Shown here in pieces: positions 32,957-43,474 of a DNA stretch of 64,000 nucleotides. Source of the stretch: Jatrophihabitans cynanchi (lineage in GTDB: Bacteria; Actinomycetota; Actinomycetes; Mycobacteriales; Jatrophihabitantaceae); NCBI RefSeq assembly GCF_027247405.1, contig NZ_CP097463.1, forward strand, positions 1,488,001-1,552,000, read 5' to 3'. Both the position numbers and the translations under genes were made by a program. The notes beneath the pieces are model-generated. The model saw only the letters and a program-made list of their open reading frames with translations. It did no database searches and was not told the DNA's origin. Positions within the stretch are counted from its first letter, which is position 1. Each line of letters opens with the position of its first letter.

Positions 32957-33716
32957 GGAGGACGAGGACCGCAGCCACGGCGACCACCAGCGCGGCGATC
33001 GCCACCAGGGCCGCGGTGAGCCGGCGCGAGCGGGCGTGCCCGAGCTCCTCGTCGGTCGGCTCGGTGTCCAGCCTGCCGTACCGACCGGGCAGCAGCGGCG
33101 TGTCGCCGGCGGGCAGGTCCTCAGCGGTGACGACCGCCCCCGGCAGGCCCACCCAGGCGCCCGAGGCGACGAAGCAGGGCGCCGTCCGCAGGATCGCCTC
33201 GGCCAGCCCGGCCAGCCGGTCGTCGGCGTCCGTGGCGGGCAGGGCGACGTCGAAGCTGCGCAGCGCCAGCGTGGTGCGCTCCAGCTCGAGCCGCTGGATC
33301 GGGCCGGCCACCAACAGCCGCCGCACCGCAGGCGTCAGGATCCGGCGCGCGGCAACGGGATCGTCAGCGGTGACCAGGTAGAGCTCGTCGAACGCGGGAT
33401 CCTCGAGCGGCACCGAGCTGGCGGCCAAAGCCGGGACACCCGGCCGGTGCAGCGCCGATCGGTGATCCACGACCAGACGCGGCACGCCGCCGGGCATGCT
33501 CACGGTCAGCAGCCGCCAGCGCTCACCGCTGCCGGGACGCGCGTACTCCTCGACCACGCCCAAATAGCCATAGGCCACGGTGTCGCGGCGGCGGGTCGCG
33601 GTCGCCCGGTCGGCGCCGCCACCGAACGCGGCCGGGTCGTCCAGGACCGCTCCGGCGAACCGGGCGAGGCCGGGCTCGGATGCGCCGCCCAGCATCGAGC
33701 CGCGCCGTTCGCGCAT
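32946..33716 (-). CDS. hypothetical protein with C-terminal TM anchor
   Basis: 256 residues. A soluble domain of about 220 residues (TVAYGYLGVVEEYARPGSGERWRLLTVSMPGG, FDELYLVTADDPVAARRILTPAVRRLLVAGP) followed by basic RSRRL and one C-terminal helix (LVAIAALVVAVAAVLVLLVG), a tail-anchored layout with the domain in the cytoplasm. The domain is not recognised. ATG is preferred over the GTG two codons upstream because GGAGGT lies just before it. Its stop is in the tandem repeat. Confidence 0.65.
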   Translation of the reverse strand: MRERRGSMLGGASEPGLARFAGAVLDDPAAFGGGADRATATRRRDTVAYGYLGVVEEYARPGSGERWRLLTVSMPGGVPRLVVDHRSALHRPGVPALAASSVPLEDPAFDELYLVTADDPVAARRILTPAVRRLLVAGPIQRLELERTTLALRSFDVALPATDADDRLAGLAEAILRTAPCFVASGAWVGLPGAVVTAEDLPAGDTPLLPGRYGRLDTEPTDEELGHARSRRLTAALVAIAALVVAVAAVLVLLVG

Positions 33717-33758
33717 GTGCACCTCCGTCCGCGTGAGGCAGCCTAACGGCAGATGCGC

Positions 33759-34637
33759 CTACCCGCGCGGGATGCGCAGCAGCCGGGCGCCGTTGTCCCA
33801 GCACACCGCCCGCAGCCACCGCTCACCCAGGTCGAACCGCTCCAAGGCGGCCAGCTGCTCGGCGTACGGATACGGGATGTTCGGGAAGTCGCTGCCGAGC
33901 ACCACCCGCTCGCCCAGGTCGCCCAGTTCGGCGACGATCTCCGGCGGGACGGGGGCCAGGGCCTCCATGAACCGGGTGCCGACCATGGTCGTGTCCAGGT
34001 GCACGTTCGGATACCGGCGTGCGAACGCGAGGTGCTCGGCGTACTCGGGCGCACCGCAGTGGGCGATCACCGCGGTCAGCCGCGGATGGCGGGCGAGCAC
34101 CTCGCCGAACGGCCCGGGTCCGGTGTGCTCGCCGGGCAGCGGGCCGCTGCCGCAGTGCACCACCACCGGCACCGCGGCCTCGGCGAGCATCCCCCACACC
34201 GGGTCGAGCACGTCCTCGCGCGGGTCGAACGCGCCCACCTGCACGTGCACCTTGAACACCCGGGTGCCCGCGTCGAGGGCCGCGCGCACGTAGTCCGGCG
34301 CCCCCGGCTCCGGGTAGAACGTCCCGGTGGGTACGCAGCCGGGCGTCCGCGCGGCGAACTCGCGCGCCCACGCGTTGAGCGATCCGGCCATGTCCGGACG
34401 GTGCGGGTACAGCAGCGCCGGGAAGGCCCGCACCCCCAGTTCGGCCAGCGTGGCCAGCCGCTTCTCATCGGACGCGCGGTACTGCACCGGCCAGGCGACC
34501 CCGTAGTGCTCCTGCGCCGCGTCGAAGTAGCGCCAGACCGCGTCCAGCACCGGCTTGGGCATGAAGTGCACGTGGATGTCGATCAGCCCGGGAAGGCCGA
34601 GCCGGCGCCAGAACGCCGGGACGTCGGCATCGTCCAC
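33759..34637 (-). CDS. amidohydrolase-2 family metal-dependent hydrolase
   Basis: 292 residues, TIM barrel. DIHVHFMP gives the HxH metal ligands, FKVHVQVGAFD and VVVHCGSG the later His positions, and LGSDFPNIPYPY the terminal Asp. Family members are decarboxylases or hydrolases such as ACMSD and TIM-barrel lactonases; the substrate is unknown. AGGAGA lies seven bases before the GTG start. It follows smpB by 9 bp and is probably cotranscribed, without an evident functional link. Confidence 0.88.
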   Translation of the reverse strand: MDDADVPAFWRRLGLPGLIDIHVHFMPKPVLDAVWRYFDAAQEHYGVAWPVQYRASDEKRLATLAELGVRAFPALLYPHRPDMAGSLNAWAREFAARTPGCVPTGTFYPEPGAPDYVRAALDAGTRVFKVHVQVGAFDPREDVLDPVWGMLAEAAVPVVVHCGSGPLPGEHTGPGPFGEVLARHPRLTAVIAHCGAPEYAEHLAFARRYPNVHLDTTMVGTRFMEALAPVPPEIVAELGDLGERVVLGSDFPNIPYPYAEQLAALERFDLGERWLRAVCWDNGARLLRIPRG

Positions 34638-34646
34638 GCGTTTCTC

Positions 34647-35144
34647 CTAGTCCATGCCCTTGGCGCGCCGGCCGAGCGCCCTGCGCACCTCGCGATCGGC
34701 GTCCTTGCGGGCAAGGTCCTGCCGCTTGTCGTACGAACGCTTGCCCCGAGCCAGCGCGATCTCGACCTTGACCTTGCCTGCCGCGAAGTAGATCGACAGC
34801 GGGACGAGCGTCAGCCCGCTCTCCTTCGTCTTGCCGATCAGGCGCAGGATCTCGCCACGGTGCAGCAGCAGCTTGCGGGTGCGCCGCGGCTCGTGGTTGG
34901 TCCAGCTGCCGTGCGTGTACTCCGGGATGTGCACGTTGCGCAGGTAGATCTCGCCGTCGTCGATAGTGGCGAAGCCGTCGACGAGCGAGGCCCGGCCGAG
35001 GCGCAGCGACTTGACCTCGGTGCCGGTGAGCACGATGCCTGCCTCGTAGACGTCGAGGATCGAGTAGTCGTGCCTGGCCTTCTTGTTCTGGGCGATGATC
35101 TTGCGGCCGCCCTGTCGATTGCTGGAGGCGGCTTGGACGGACAT
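34647..35144 (-). CDS. smpB: SsrA-binding protein
   Basis: 165 residues, the usual length. It binds the tRNA-like domain of tmRNA and brings it to stalled ribosomes. Family features: [58 protein letters not shown] and the basic C-terminal helix [19 protein letters not shown]. The gene follows ftsX by 2 bp in the common actinobacterial ftsE-ftsX-smpB order. Confidence 0.97.
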   Translation of the reverse strand: MSVQAASSNRQGGRKIIAQNKKARHDYSILDVYEAGIVLTGTEVKSLRLGRASLVDGFATIDDGEIYLRNVHIPEYTHGSWTNHEPRRTRKLLLHRGEILRLIGKTKESGLTLVPLSIYFAAGKVKVEIALARGKRSYDKRQDLARKDADREVRRALGRRAKGMD

Positions 35145-35146
35145 GC

Positions 35147-36058
35147 CTACAACCGTACGTACAGGCGCAACGTGACAAACGCGGTGATGGCCGAGAGGAC
35201 GACCCCGACGATCAGGCCACTGCCACCGGCGACCAGCACGTCGTTGACGTTCAGGTTCGGGATCACCCCGTTGCGCGTCGGCCCTTCGAACACGTTGTCC
35301 AGGACGTAGCTCTTTCCGGCTGCGATCAGCCCGATGGCGACGAATCCGCCGATCGCCGAGGCGATCACCGCCTCGAGCATGAACGGCAACTCGGTCATCC
35401 ACCTCGAGGCGCCCACCAGGCGCATGATGCTGGTCTCGTTCTTGCGCTGGGCCGCCGCGACCTGGATGGTGTTCGCGATCAGCAGCACCGAGGCGAGCAG
35501 CACCAGCAGCGCGATCACGATCGAGAACCATCTGGCGCTGTCGATGATGTTCAGCAGCGTGTTGATCGTGTCGATCTGGTTGTTCACCCGGCCCACGCCG
35601 GTGACGCCCGAGTACTTGTCGTGGAACGCCGTGTAGTCCTTCTGCAGGTCCTTGAGCTTGACGGTGAACGACGCGGGCAGGTCGCCGGGGTGCAGGAAGT
35701 CACCGGTGGTGCCCTGCAACTGCTCCTTGCCGCGCTGGTACGCCTCCTGCTCGGAGACGTAGCTGGCGGACTTGACCATCGGGTCCGCGAGCAGCATCTG
35801 CTGCAGTGCCGCGGTCTCGGCGGGCGTTGTCTTGTGCTTGCAGTTCGGGTCACCGGTGTGCAGTTGCGCGCACAGGTACACCGAGACGTTGATCTTGTCC
35901 TCGTACTTGGCCTTGAACTTGGTGATCTCGGTGTTGGCGAGGATCGCCGCGCCGACGAACGCGAGCGCGATCGAGGTGCTGAGCACGAGCGCGATAGTCA
36001 TCGCGGCGTTGCGCCGGATGCCGGCAGCCACTCCGGACAACACGAAATTGGCGCGCAT
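35147..36058 (-). CDS. ftsX: cell division ABC-like protein FtsX
   Basis: 303 residues with four TM helices: one after [26 protein letters not shown], then a large extracellular domain (about 45-170, with two Cys), and three C-terminal helices. FtsX couples FtsE ATP hydrolysis to activation of wall hydrolases at the septum. [44 protein letters not shown] is the conserved MacB/FtsX block. Confidence 0.96.
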   Translation of the reverse strand: MRANFVLSGVAAGIRRNAAMTIALVLSTSIALAFVGAAILANTEITKFKAKYEDKINVSVYLCAQLHTGDPNCKHKTTPAETAALQQMLLADPMVKSASYVSEQEAYQRGKEQLQGTTGDFLHPGDLPASFTVKLKDLQKDYTAFHDKYSGVTGVGRVNNQIDTINTLLNIIDSARWFSIVIALLVLLASVLLIANTIQVAAAQRKNETSIMRLVGASRWMTELPFMLEAVIASAIGGFVAIGLIAAGKSYVLDNVFEGPTRNGVIPNLNVNDVLVAGGSGLIVGVVLSAITAFVTLRLYVRL

Positions 36059-36108
36059 GACTTCCTATCTGCTCGTGGACTGGTGCACGGGGGGCACTGG
36101 CGGACCGG

Positions 36109-36798
36109 TCAGCGGCCGACCCCGTAGACACCGCGGGACTGATCGCGAATGACCTTGCCGAACTCGAGCTCGATGACCCGCCGGCGCATCGCGTCGACGA
36201 TGTTGTTGTCGTGCGTAGCCATGACGACGGTGGTGCCGGTGCGGTTGATGCGCTCAAGCAGGCTCATGATGCCCTGGCTGGTGTCCGGGTCCAGGTTCCC
36301 GGTCGGCTCGTCGGCGAGCAGGACGAGCGGCCGGTTCACGAACGCGCGGGCGATGGCCACCCGCTGCTGCTCGCCGCCGGACAGCTCGTTCGGCAGCCGC
36401 TGCGCCTTGCCCTGCAGCCCCACCAGGTCGAGCACCTCCGGAACGGTGCGCTTGATGGCCTTCGGCGACTTGTTGATCACTTCCAGCGCGAACGCGACGT
36501 TCTCGTAGACGGTCTTCTTGGGCAGCAGCCGGAAGTCCTGGAACACGCAGCCGATCTTGCGGCGCAGGTCCGGTACCTTGCGCCGGGCCAGCCGGTTCAG
36601 GTTCTTGCCGTTGACCGTCACGATGCCGGCGTCGGAGACCTCCTCGCGCAGCAGCAGGCGCAACACGGTGGTCTTGCCCGAACCGGACTGGCCGATCAGG
36701 AAGACGAACTCGCCCTTGTCGATGTCGAAGGAGACATCATCGAGCGCGGGGCGGGCACCGGCCGGGTAGACCTTGGAAACACTGTGCAGCCGGATCAC
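36109..36798 (-). CDS. ftsE: cell division ATP-binding protein FtsE
   Basis: 229 residues. Walker [11 protein letters not shown], signature [14 protein letters not shown], Walker [13 protein letters not shown], and the switch His in ATHDN. It opens [14 protein letters not shown] as FtsE does. It pairs with FtsX encoded 50 bp downstream. The GTG start has no obvious ribosome-binding site. It is divergent from the ABC exporter operon. Confidence 0.96.
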   Translation of the reverse strand: MIRLHSVSKVYPAGARPALDDVSFDIDKGEFVFLIGQSGSGKTTVLRLLLREEVSDAGIVTVNGKNLNRLARRKVPDLRRKIGCVFQDFRLLPKKTVYENVAFALEVINKSPKAIKRTVPEVLDLVGLQGKAQRLPNELSGGEQQRVAIARAFVNRPLVLLADEPTGNLDPDTSQGIMSLLERINRTGTTVVMATHDNNIVDAMRRRVIELEFGKVIRDQSRGVYGVGR

Positions 36799-36940
36799 AA
36801 CGCGGAAGTTTACCGAACGGTTATCTAGCCGGCCGCCAAGACGAGCCCCGCGCGCGGCGGCCGCTCAGGTTCCGGGCGTGGGCTGTGTGCCCGTTGTGGG
36901 CGTAAAACGCAGTCGGACCCGGTTGCTAGCGTGGTCCAAC

Positions 36941-37927
36941 GTGGTCGCCCCCTCCCCGCGTGCTGTCGCCGACGTCACGTCGCGCCCCGCCCCCGACCTG
37001 CTGATCGAGGCCCGCGGCCTGACGAAGACGTTCGGGGACTTCACCGCGGTCGACGGCATCGACGTCGCGGTGCCGCGCGGCGAGGCGTTCGGCTTCCTCG
37101 GCCCGAACGGAGCGGGTAAGAGCTCGACGATGCGGATGATCGCGTGCGTCGCGCCGATCACGTCCGGGTCGCTGCGGATCCTCGGCATGGACCCGGTCAG
37201 CCAGGGCCCGCAGATCAGGGCCCGGCTCGGCGTCGTCCCCCAGCAGGACACCCTCGACCTCGAGCTCACGGTTCGGGAGAACCTGTACATCTACGGCCGG
37301 TACTTCGGCATGTCGCGGGCCGCGCTGCGTCCGAAGATCGACGACCTGCTCGACTTCGCCCAGCTCACCGAGCGGGCCGACGCCAAGGTGGAGCCGCTGT
37401 CCGGCGGCATGAAACGCCGGCTCACCATCGCGCGATCGCTGATCAACGATCCGGACATCCTGCTGCTGGACGAGCCGACCACTGGCCTGGACCCGCAGGC
37501 CAGGCACGTGTTGTGGGACCGGCTCTACCGGCTCAAGCAACAGGGCGTCACGCTGGTGCTCACGACGCACTACATGGACGAGGCCGAGCAGCTGTGCGAC
37601 CGGCTCGTCGTGATGGACGGCGGGCGCATCGTCGCCGAGGGGTCGCCACAGCAGTTGATCACGGCGCACTCGACCCGCGAGGTGGCCGAGCTGCGGTTCG
37701 CCCCGGGCGAGAACGCCGCGGCTGCCGAACGCATCGGCGACCTGCTGGACGACGCCCGCGAACGCGCCGAGGTGCTGCCGGACCGGGTGCTGCTGTACGT
37801 GGCCGACGGCGAGCAGGCCCTGGCGCGGGCGCACGAGGCCGGCCTTTCCCCCATCTCCAGCCTGGTGCGCCGCAGCACGCTGGAGGACGTGTTCCTGCGC
37901 CTCACCGGCCGATCGCTGATCGACTGA
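36941..37927 (+). CDS. ABC exporter ATPase (DrrA-type)
   Basis: 328 residues. Walker A LGPNGAGKSS, Q-loop GVVPQQDTLD, signature LSGGMKRRLTIARS, Walker B ILLLDEPTTGLD, His TTHYMDEAEQ. A C-terminal domain of about 90 residues follows, as in daunorubicin-resistance DrrA and NodI-type ATPases. It powers two ABC-2 permeases encoded next. The GTG has TAGCGT eight bases upstream, suggesting a leaderless transcript. The substrate is unknown: drug, lipid or polysaccharide. Confidence 0.9.
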   Translation: MVAPSPRAVADVTSRPAPDLLIEARGLTKTFGDFTAVDGIDVAVPRGEAFGFLGPNGAGKSSTMRMIACVAPITSGSLRILGMDPVSQGPQIRARLGVVPQQDTLDLELTVRENLYIYGRYFGMSRAALRPKIDDLLDFAQLTERADAKVEPLSGGMKRRLTIARSLINDPDILLLDEPTTGLDPQARHVLWDRLYRLKQQGVTLVLTTHYMDEAEQLCDRLVVMDGGRIVAEGSPQQLITAHSTREVAELRFAPGENAAAAERIGDLLDDARERAEVLPDRVLLYVADGEQALARAHEAGLSPISSLVRRSTLEDVFLRLTGRSLID

Positions 37928-38721
37928 TGAGCGCCGTAACAGCGCCCCCCTCGCGCAGTCACCTCTGGCAGGTCGTCGAGTACCAGCTGTACGTCGGGCG
38001 GCGGATCTGGCGCAGCATGTTCATCGTCGGCGTGTTCACCCCGCTGGCGTACGTGCTCTCGCTCGGCATCGGGCTGGGGACGGTGGTCAACAACCACGGC
38101 AACAGCCTGGGCGTGCCGTACCTGGTGTACGTCGCGCCGGCGTTCCTCACCGCGGCCGCGCTGCAGATCGCCGCGGCCGACTCGGCGTACCCGATCATGG
38201 CCGGCTTCAAGTGGATCCGCACCTTCCACGGCATGGCCGCCACCCCGCTCACCCCGGCCCAGATCTGCGACGGGCAGCTGATGTGGGTGGCGCTGCGCAT
38301 CTTCGCCAACTCGCTCGTGTACCTGGCGATCATGGCCGCGTTCGGCGGCACTGAGCGCTGGTGGGTGGTGCTCTGCGTCCCGATCGCGACGCTCACCGCG
38401 ATGGCGTTCGCCGCCCCGGTCGCCGCGATCGCGGCCACGATGGAGAACGAGGGCAACGGCTTCAACATGCTGTTCCGGTTCGTCGTCACGCCGATGTTCC
38501 TGTTCAGCGGCACCTTCTACCCGGTCAGCGAACTGCCGGAGTGGGGACGCTGGCTGGCGTACATCTCGCCGCTGTGGCACGGCACCGAGCTGGCCCGCGG
38601 GTCTGCGATCGGGCACCTCGCCGGCACCGCGGTGCTCGGCCACCTGGCCTACCTGCTGCTGTGGTTCGTCGTCGGGCTCGGGCTGGCCCGGTGGCGGTTC
38701 GGCGTCAGGTTGAGCAAGTGA
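37927..38721 (+). CDS. ABC-2 type permease 1
   Basis: 264 residues with six TM helices, ABC-2 membrane family. MENEGNGFNMLFRFVVTPMFLFSGTFYPVSELPEWGRWLAYISPLWHGTEL is the typical ABC-2 signature region. Its ATG shares a base with the ATPase stop (TGATG), so translation is coupled. Confidence 0.9.
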   Translation: MSAVTAPPSRSHLWQVVEYQLYVGRRIWRSMFIVGVFTPLAYVLSLGIGLGTVVNNHGNSLGVPYLVYVAPAFLTAAALQIAAADSAYPIMAGFKWIRTFHGMAATPLTPAQICDGQLMWVALRIFANSLVYLAIMAAFGGTERWWVVLCVPIATLTAMAFAAPVAAIAATMENEGNGFNMLFRFVVTPMFLFSGTFYPVSELPEWGRWLAYISPLWHGTELARGSAIGHLAGTAVLGHLAYLLLWFVVGLGLARWRFGVRLSK

Positions 38722-38779
38722 GAACACGCCACAAAACCGCTCCGCAAAGCGCGCTCCACGCGTTCGCGGGGACGCCGAC
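38722..38779 (+). repeat. gene-start repeat, copy B
   Basis: The 58 bp between the two permease genes match 15337-15396 (read leftward) at about 80 percent by eye, with GAACAC, GCTCCGCAA, GCGCTCC and TTCGCGGGGAC shared. Here it is an untranslated leader ending on the ATG of permease 2. Confidence 0.65.
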
Positions 38780-39613
38780 ATGAGCGCTCCGCCGATCGCA
38801 CCGGGGGCCCGCGCGTCGGCGACGTTCCGGATCCTGCCGCCCGGCATGTACGCCGGACGCAGTCACGTAGTGCTCGAGCGCGCGTTCAAGGTGTACCGGC
38901 GCGGCTGGATGCTGATCTTCTCCGGCTTCTTCGAGCCGCTGTTCTACCTGTTCTCGCTCGGCACCGGGCTGCACAACCTGGTCGGGACCGTGACCGGACC
39001 CGGCGGGCACGAGCTCAGCTACACCGCGTTCATCGCGCCCGCCCTACTGGCCTCGTCGGCGATGAACGGCGCGATCTACGACTCGACGATGAACGTCTTC
39101 TTCAAGATGAAGTACGGCAAGCTCTACGACGCGATGCTGGCCACCTCGCTCGGGCCGCTGGACGTGGCGGTGGGCGAGATCGGCTGGGCGCTCATCCGCG
39201 GCGGGCTGTACTCCGCCGGTTTCATGATCGTGATGGTGGCGATGGGGCTCACCGCGTCGTGGTGGGCGGCCGCGATGTTGCCGGCGGCGCTGCTGATCGC
39301 GTTCGCGTTCGGCGCGGTCGGGATGGCCGTGACGACGTACATGAAGACGTTCCAGGACCTGGACATGGTGCAGGTGGCGGTGCTGCCGATGTTCCTGTTC
39401 AGCGGCACCTTCTACAACCTGCACGTGTACCCGACGTGGCTGCGGATCATCGTGGAGTGCCTGCCCCTGAATCACGGGATCGAGCTACTGCGCGCGCTGA
39501 ACGCGGGTGTGCTGGACTGGTCGATGCTCGGGCACCTGGCCTACTTTGCGGTGATGGCCGCGGTCGGGGTCGCCGTCACGGCCAAGCGGCTGGACAAGCT
39601 GCTGCTGCGCTGA
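38780..39613 (+). CDS. ABC-2 type permease 2
   Basis: 277 residues, six TM helices, with YMKTFQDLDMVQVAVLPMFLFSGTFYNLHVYPTWLRIIVECLPLNHGIELLRAL as the ABC-2 signature. It is homologous to permease 1 and probably forms a heterodimer with it. No ribosome-binding site is apparent because the leader is the gene-start repeat. Confidence 0.9.
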   Translation: MSAPPIAPGARASATFRILPPGMYAGRSHVVLERAFKVYRRGWMLIFSGFFEPLFYLFSLGTGLHNLVGTVTGPGGHELSYTAFIAPALLASSAMNGAIYDSTMNVFFKMKYGKLYDAMLATSLGPLDVAVGEIGWALIRGGLYSAGFMIVMVAMGLTASWWAAAMLPAALLIAFAFGAVGMAVTTYMKTFQDLDMVQVAVLPMFLFSGTFYNLHVYPTWLRIIVECLPLNHGIELLRALNAGVLDWSMLGHLAYFAVMAAVGVAVTAKRLDKLLLR

Positions 39614-39622
39614 GCGGCCTCA

Positions 39623-39720
39623 GGTGCCGCGCTCGCCCGCCTCAGCCCGGCGGTCGCCCGCCTCAGCCCGGCGCTCGCCCGCCTCAGGTGCCGCGCTCGG
39701 CCGCCTCAGCCCGGCGCTTC
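39623..39720. repeat. degenerate 21-22-bp tandem repeats
   Basis: Four to five units of the form GCGCTCGCCCGCCTCAGCCCG, alternating with GGTGCCGCGCTCG..., between the permease stop and the palindromic element at the prfB 3' end. Confidence 0.8.
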
Positions 39721-39787
39721 CCCCCTGCTGTTACCAGATCCGGGGCCCGAATTTGGTCACTGGGTGGGGGAAGCCGCGGCGCTTTCG

Positions 39788-39806
<19 letters not shown>
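39716..39806. repeat. palindromic repeat family, locus 3, overlapping the prfB stop
   Basis: A full hairpin at 39716-39774 (arms GCTTCCCCCCTGCTGTTACC and GGTCACTGGGTGGGGGAAGC) is followed by a half element at 39781-39806. The half element, read leftward, encodes the last residues of RF2 (ASPTG) and its TGA. It can also act as terminator for the convergent genes. Confidence 0.85.
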
Positions 39807-40897
<1,091 letters not shown>

Positions 40898-40974
40898 GAC
40901 CGTCCAGATTACGCGAGCCGGCCCCGCCCGGTGGTCACCGAGTGCGCCGACCGTTGCCGCGTCGGGCGAATCCG

Positions 40975-41412
40975 TCAGGACAGCGGCGCTCGGGCGGAGG
41001 AGCGCGCGGACTGGTGAACGCCGCGGCCGAGACCGAACATCGCACCGAAGACGATGCCGGACGTCTGCTCGCAGCGCACCGTGAGCACGGTCGCGTCCTG
41101 CGACAGGCCGGTGACCGCCTGCACGTGTGCGCGGTCACCGTCGCGTGCGAGGTACGCGGCCACTGCGGCCTGCGCCCCGGCGAAGCGCAACTCGGCGCCA
41201 CCGGCGAGGGCGCTACCGCGGGCCAGGTCGGCCGCGCTCGCCGCTGCGGCGGCCGCGGCGCCGTCGCACACGTCCTGCAGGCTGCGCTGGTGCACGAACG
41301 CGTCGCCGGCCGCGACCGACCCCGCCACCGCGAGCAACGCGACCAGGAAGAACCCGAGGATCAGCGGCAGGGTCGAACCGCGGTCGTCGTGCCCGAGCCG
41401 AAGGATGCTCAC
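40975..41412 (-). CDS. TadG/Tad-like pilus-associated secreted-membrane protein
   Basis: 145 residues. [46 protein letters not shown] is the Rv3654c/TadG-like N-terminal helix of Tad minor components (prepilin-like GST..PL). The Ala-rich middle and RSSARAPLS end fit. It is the last gene of the leftward Tad operon. Its GTG overlaps the previous TGA. Confidence 0.8.
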   Translation of the reverse strand: MSILRLGHDDRGSTLPLILGFFLVALLAVAGSVAAGDAFVHQRSLQDVCDGAAAAAAASAADLARGSALAGGAELRFAGAQAAVAAYLARDGDRAHVQAVTGLSQDATVLTVRCEQTSGIVFGAMFGLGRGVHQSARSSARAPLS

Positions 41413-41864
41413 GGGACGCTGCGGAACTCGTCGACGTGCACGGTGTAGCGGCCGATCGTGGTGATGCCCCGCCCCTGCAGCACGCTCGGCACCGCCGGCA
41501 GGGCGGCGTGGCGGATCACGCACACGGTGAACTGCGCGCCGGGATCGAGCCGCGGCACCACCCGTGCCGAGTCGCAACCGGCCCCGGCCGCGACGAACCG
41601 CAGGTCGGCGTCGTCGTCGAGTCCCTGGTCGTGCAAGGCGATCCGCACCGCGGCGCGCACCCGCGCGGCGGCCTGGTCCGGCCGGTCACTGGTCGCGAAG
41701 GCGCGGCCGGCCTCGCGGGCGGCCTGGCTGACTGCCAGCGAGCTGCGCTGCACGGTGGCCACCGCCGCGATGAGGTAGACGAGCGGGAGCAGCACCACGA
41801 TCGCGACGAAGACGAACTCGATGATCGCCGTCCCGTCATCGCCGGCGACGCGCCGTTCGCTCAC
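41409..41864 (-). CDS. TadE-like minor pilin 2
   Basis: 151 residues. DDGTAIIEFVFVAIVVLLPLVYLIAAVATVQRSSLAVSQAAREAGRAFA: the short basic N-terminus, Glu at +5 of the hydrophobic segment and following helix are pseudopilin features. The C-terminal half is a soluble domain with two Cys. GTGA overlap with the upstream TadE gene. Confidence 0.82.
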   Translation of the reverse strand: MSERRVAGDDGTAIIEFVFVAIVVLLPLVYLIAAVATVQRSSLAVSQAAREAGRAFATSDRPDQAAARVRAAVRIALHDQGLDDDADLRFVAAGAGCDSARVVPRLDPGAQFTVCVIRHAALPAVPSVLQGRGITTIGRYTVHVDEFRSVP

Positions 41865-42268
41865 GGCGTCGCCTCGATCAATGCGGACGAGCGGACGTCG
41901 ATCGTCAGCGGCAGGTCGAACGGCAGCAGCGCCATCCGCAGCCGCCCTCGGCAGTGCACGGTACGCGTGGGCAGTCCGGACGAGTCGACGGCGTCGGCCT
42001 GCACGCACGGGATGTCCGCGGCGGCACGGGCGGTCAGCCCCTTGCCGATCAGCTGATCGGCGCGCTGCGCACCAGCGTCGGACGCTCCCGTGGTGCCGGC
42101 CGCGTAGCGGGCCGCGTCCGCGGCCGCGGAGGCGACGACGTTGCGGGCGTAGAACCAGAGCGCCACCTGCAGCACCGTGAACAGCAGCAGCACGAGCAGC
42201 ACCGCGAGCATGGCGAACTCGACGACGCTCGCGCCGCGGTCCGAACGCGGCACGGCGAAACGTGCCAT
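41861..42268 (-). CDS. TadE-family minor pilin 1
   Basis: 135 residues. SDRGASVVEFAMLAVLLVLLLFTVLQVALWFYARNVVASAAADAARYAA is a classical TadE pattern. The processing site is likely before the hydrophobic segment. Overlaps the next gene by 4 bp (GTGA) and lies 7 bp after the Flp-like gene. Confidence 0.87.
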   Translation of the reverse strand: MARFAVPRSDRGASVVEFAMLAVLLVLLLFTVLQVALWFYARNVVASAAADAARYAAGTTGASDAGAQRADQLIGKGLTARAAADIPCVQADAVDSSGLPTRTVHCRGRLRMALLPFDLPLTIDVRSSALIEATP

Positions 42269-42275
42269 GTTGCGG

Positions 42276-42482
42276 CTACTTGCTGTTGCTGACCGAGTTG
42301 ATCGCGCCGGTCACCGCGTCCTTGATCTGCGGCTCGAACACCGCCAGGATCGCGACGACCAGGATCGCGGACATCACGGTCACCATCACCCAGCCGGGCA
42401 CGTCACCGCGCTCGGCGTCCTCACCGTGGGCCCTGGCGAGCGCGGCACGTAGCCACGCCGCGAAGAAGTCCAGGTTGCTCAT
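42276..42482 (-). CDS. Flp-type pilin-like small membrane protein
   Basis: 68 residues: MSNLDFFAAWLRAALARAHGEDAERGDVPGWVMVTVMSAILVVAILAVFEPQIKDAVTGAINSVSNSK, a basic-acidic N-terminal segment followed by one hydrophobic helix and a short tail. Size and position between TadC and TadE fit the major pilin (Flp, also DUF4244). A prepilin G/XXXXEY site is not clear, so it could be a divergent pilin. GAGGAGG lies six bases before the ATG. Confidence 0.75.
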   Translation of the reverse strand: MSNLDFFAAWLRAALARAHGEDAERGDVPGWVMVTVMSAILVVAILAVFEPQIKDAVTGAINSVSNSK

Positions 42483-42526
42483 CGTCGTCCTCCTCGGACT
42501 CGGGGTTTCGGGCATCACGGTGGCGG

Positions 42527-43474
42527 TCACCGGGCCAGGGACGTCAGCGTCAGCAGGCCGGGGTACAGGGCGAACAGCACCGTCACCGGCAACAGCAGGA
42601 ACACGACCGGGACCATCATGGTGATCTCCTTGCGGCCGCCCGCCTCCAGCAACGCGCGCTTGCCCAGCTCGCGCACGTCCATCGCCTGCGCCCGGAGCAC
42701 GTCGGCAAGCGGGGTGCCGCGCTCGAGCGCGACGACGAGCCCCTGCAGGAACCTGGTGAACGGCTCCAGGCTGGTCCGGTCGGCCAGTTCGGTGAGCGCG
42801 ACCGTCAGCGGAGCGCCCGCGCGGGTGCGCGCTAGGGCGCCGTCCAGGTCGCGGGCCAGTTCGCCGCTGGTCAGCCGGCACACCCGCCGCAGGGCGTCGG
42901 CCGGCGCCTCCCCCGCGACGACCGCGAGAGCAAGCAGGTCCGCCATCACCGGGAACTCGGCCAGCATCACCTGTTCCCGCTGCTCGAGCTGGCGGCTGAG
43001 CCACCAGTCGCGGGCGAGCACTCCGAGCACGAGCCCGCCGAGCGCGCCCGCACCGACGAGAACCGGGTTGAACCGCCCGGCCAGCGAACTCAGCCCGGCA
43101 AGGGCGACGCCACCCCCGAGCAACCCGGCGGCGCCGCAGAGCACCTGTTCGATCCGGAAGTCCTCGACCGCGAGGTCGCTGCCGAGCCCGGTGAGGCGCC
43201 TGCGAACCGACGCGGTGCCGCCGACCAACCGGTCCAGCAGTCCGATCACGTCACGCAGTGCCGGGCCGAAGACCTTGCGGATCACCCCGAACGGTGCGGT
43301 GTCGGAATCCGGCGCGGTGAGCAGGCGCGAGGGCGGCGGCGTGTCGGCGAGGTACGGCGCGATCCGGTCCGCCAGCCGCACCGGCCGCATCGGCGGCAGC
43401 GCGCGCACCGCGATCACGGCACCGAGTGCAGCGACGAGGCCGAGCAGTGCGCCGATCAGCCAGCTCGGACTCAT
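42527..43474 (-). CDS. tadC: TadC-like type II secretion F-domain membrane protein
   Basis: 315 residues. A T2SSF domain: two N-terminal hydrophobic segments (IGALLGLVAALGAVIAV and CGAAGLLGGGVALAGLSSLAG), a cytoplasmic helical segment (LAEFPVMADLLALAVVAGEAPADALRRV), and a C-terminal membrane segment (FLLLPVTVLFALYPGLLTL). It forms the inner-membrane platform for Flp pilus assembly with TadB. ATGA overlap with tadB. Confidence 0.88.
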   Translation of the reverse strand: MSPSWLIGALLGLVAALGAVIAVRALPPMRPVRLADRIAPYLADTPPPSRLLTAPDSDTAPFGVIRKVFGPALRDVIGLLDRLVGGTASVRRRLTGLGSDLAVEDFRIEQVLCGAAGLLGGGVALAGLSSLAGRFNPVLVGAGALGGLVLGVLARDWWLSRQLEQREQVMLAEFPVMADLLALAVVAGEAPADALRRVCRLTSGELARDLDGALARTRAGAPLTVALTELADRTSLEPFTRFLQGLVVALERGTPLADVLRAQAMDVRELGKRALLEAGGRKEITMMVPVVFLLLPVTVLFALYPGLLTLTSLAR

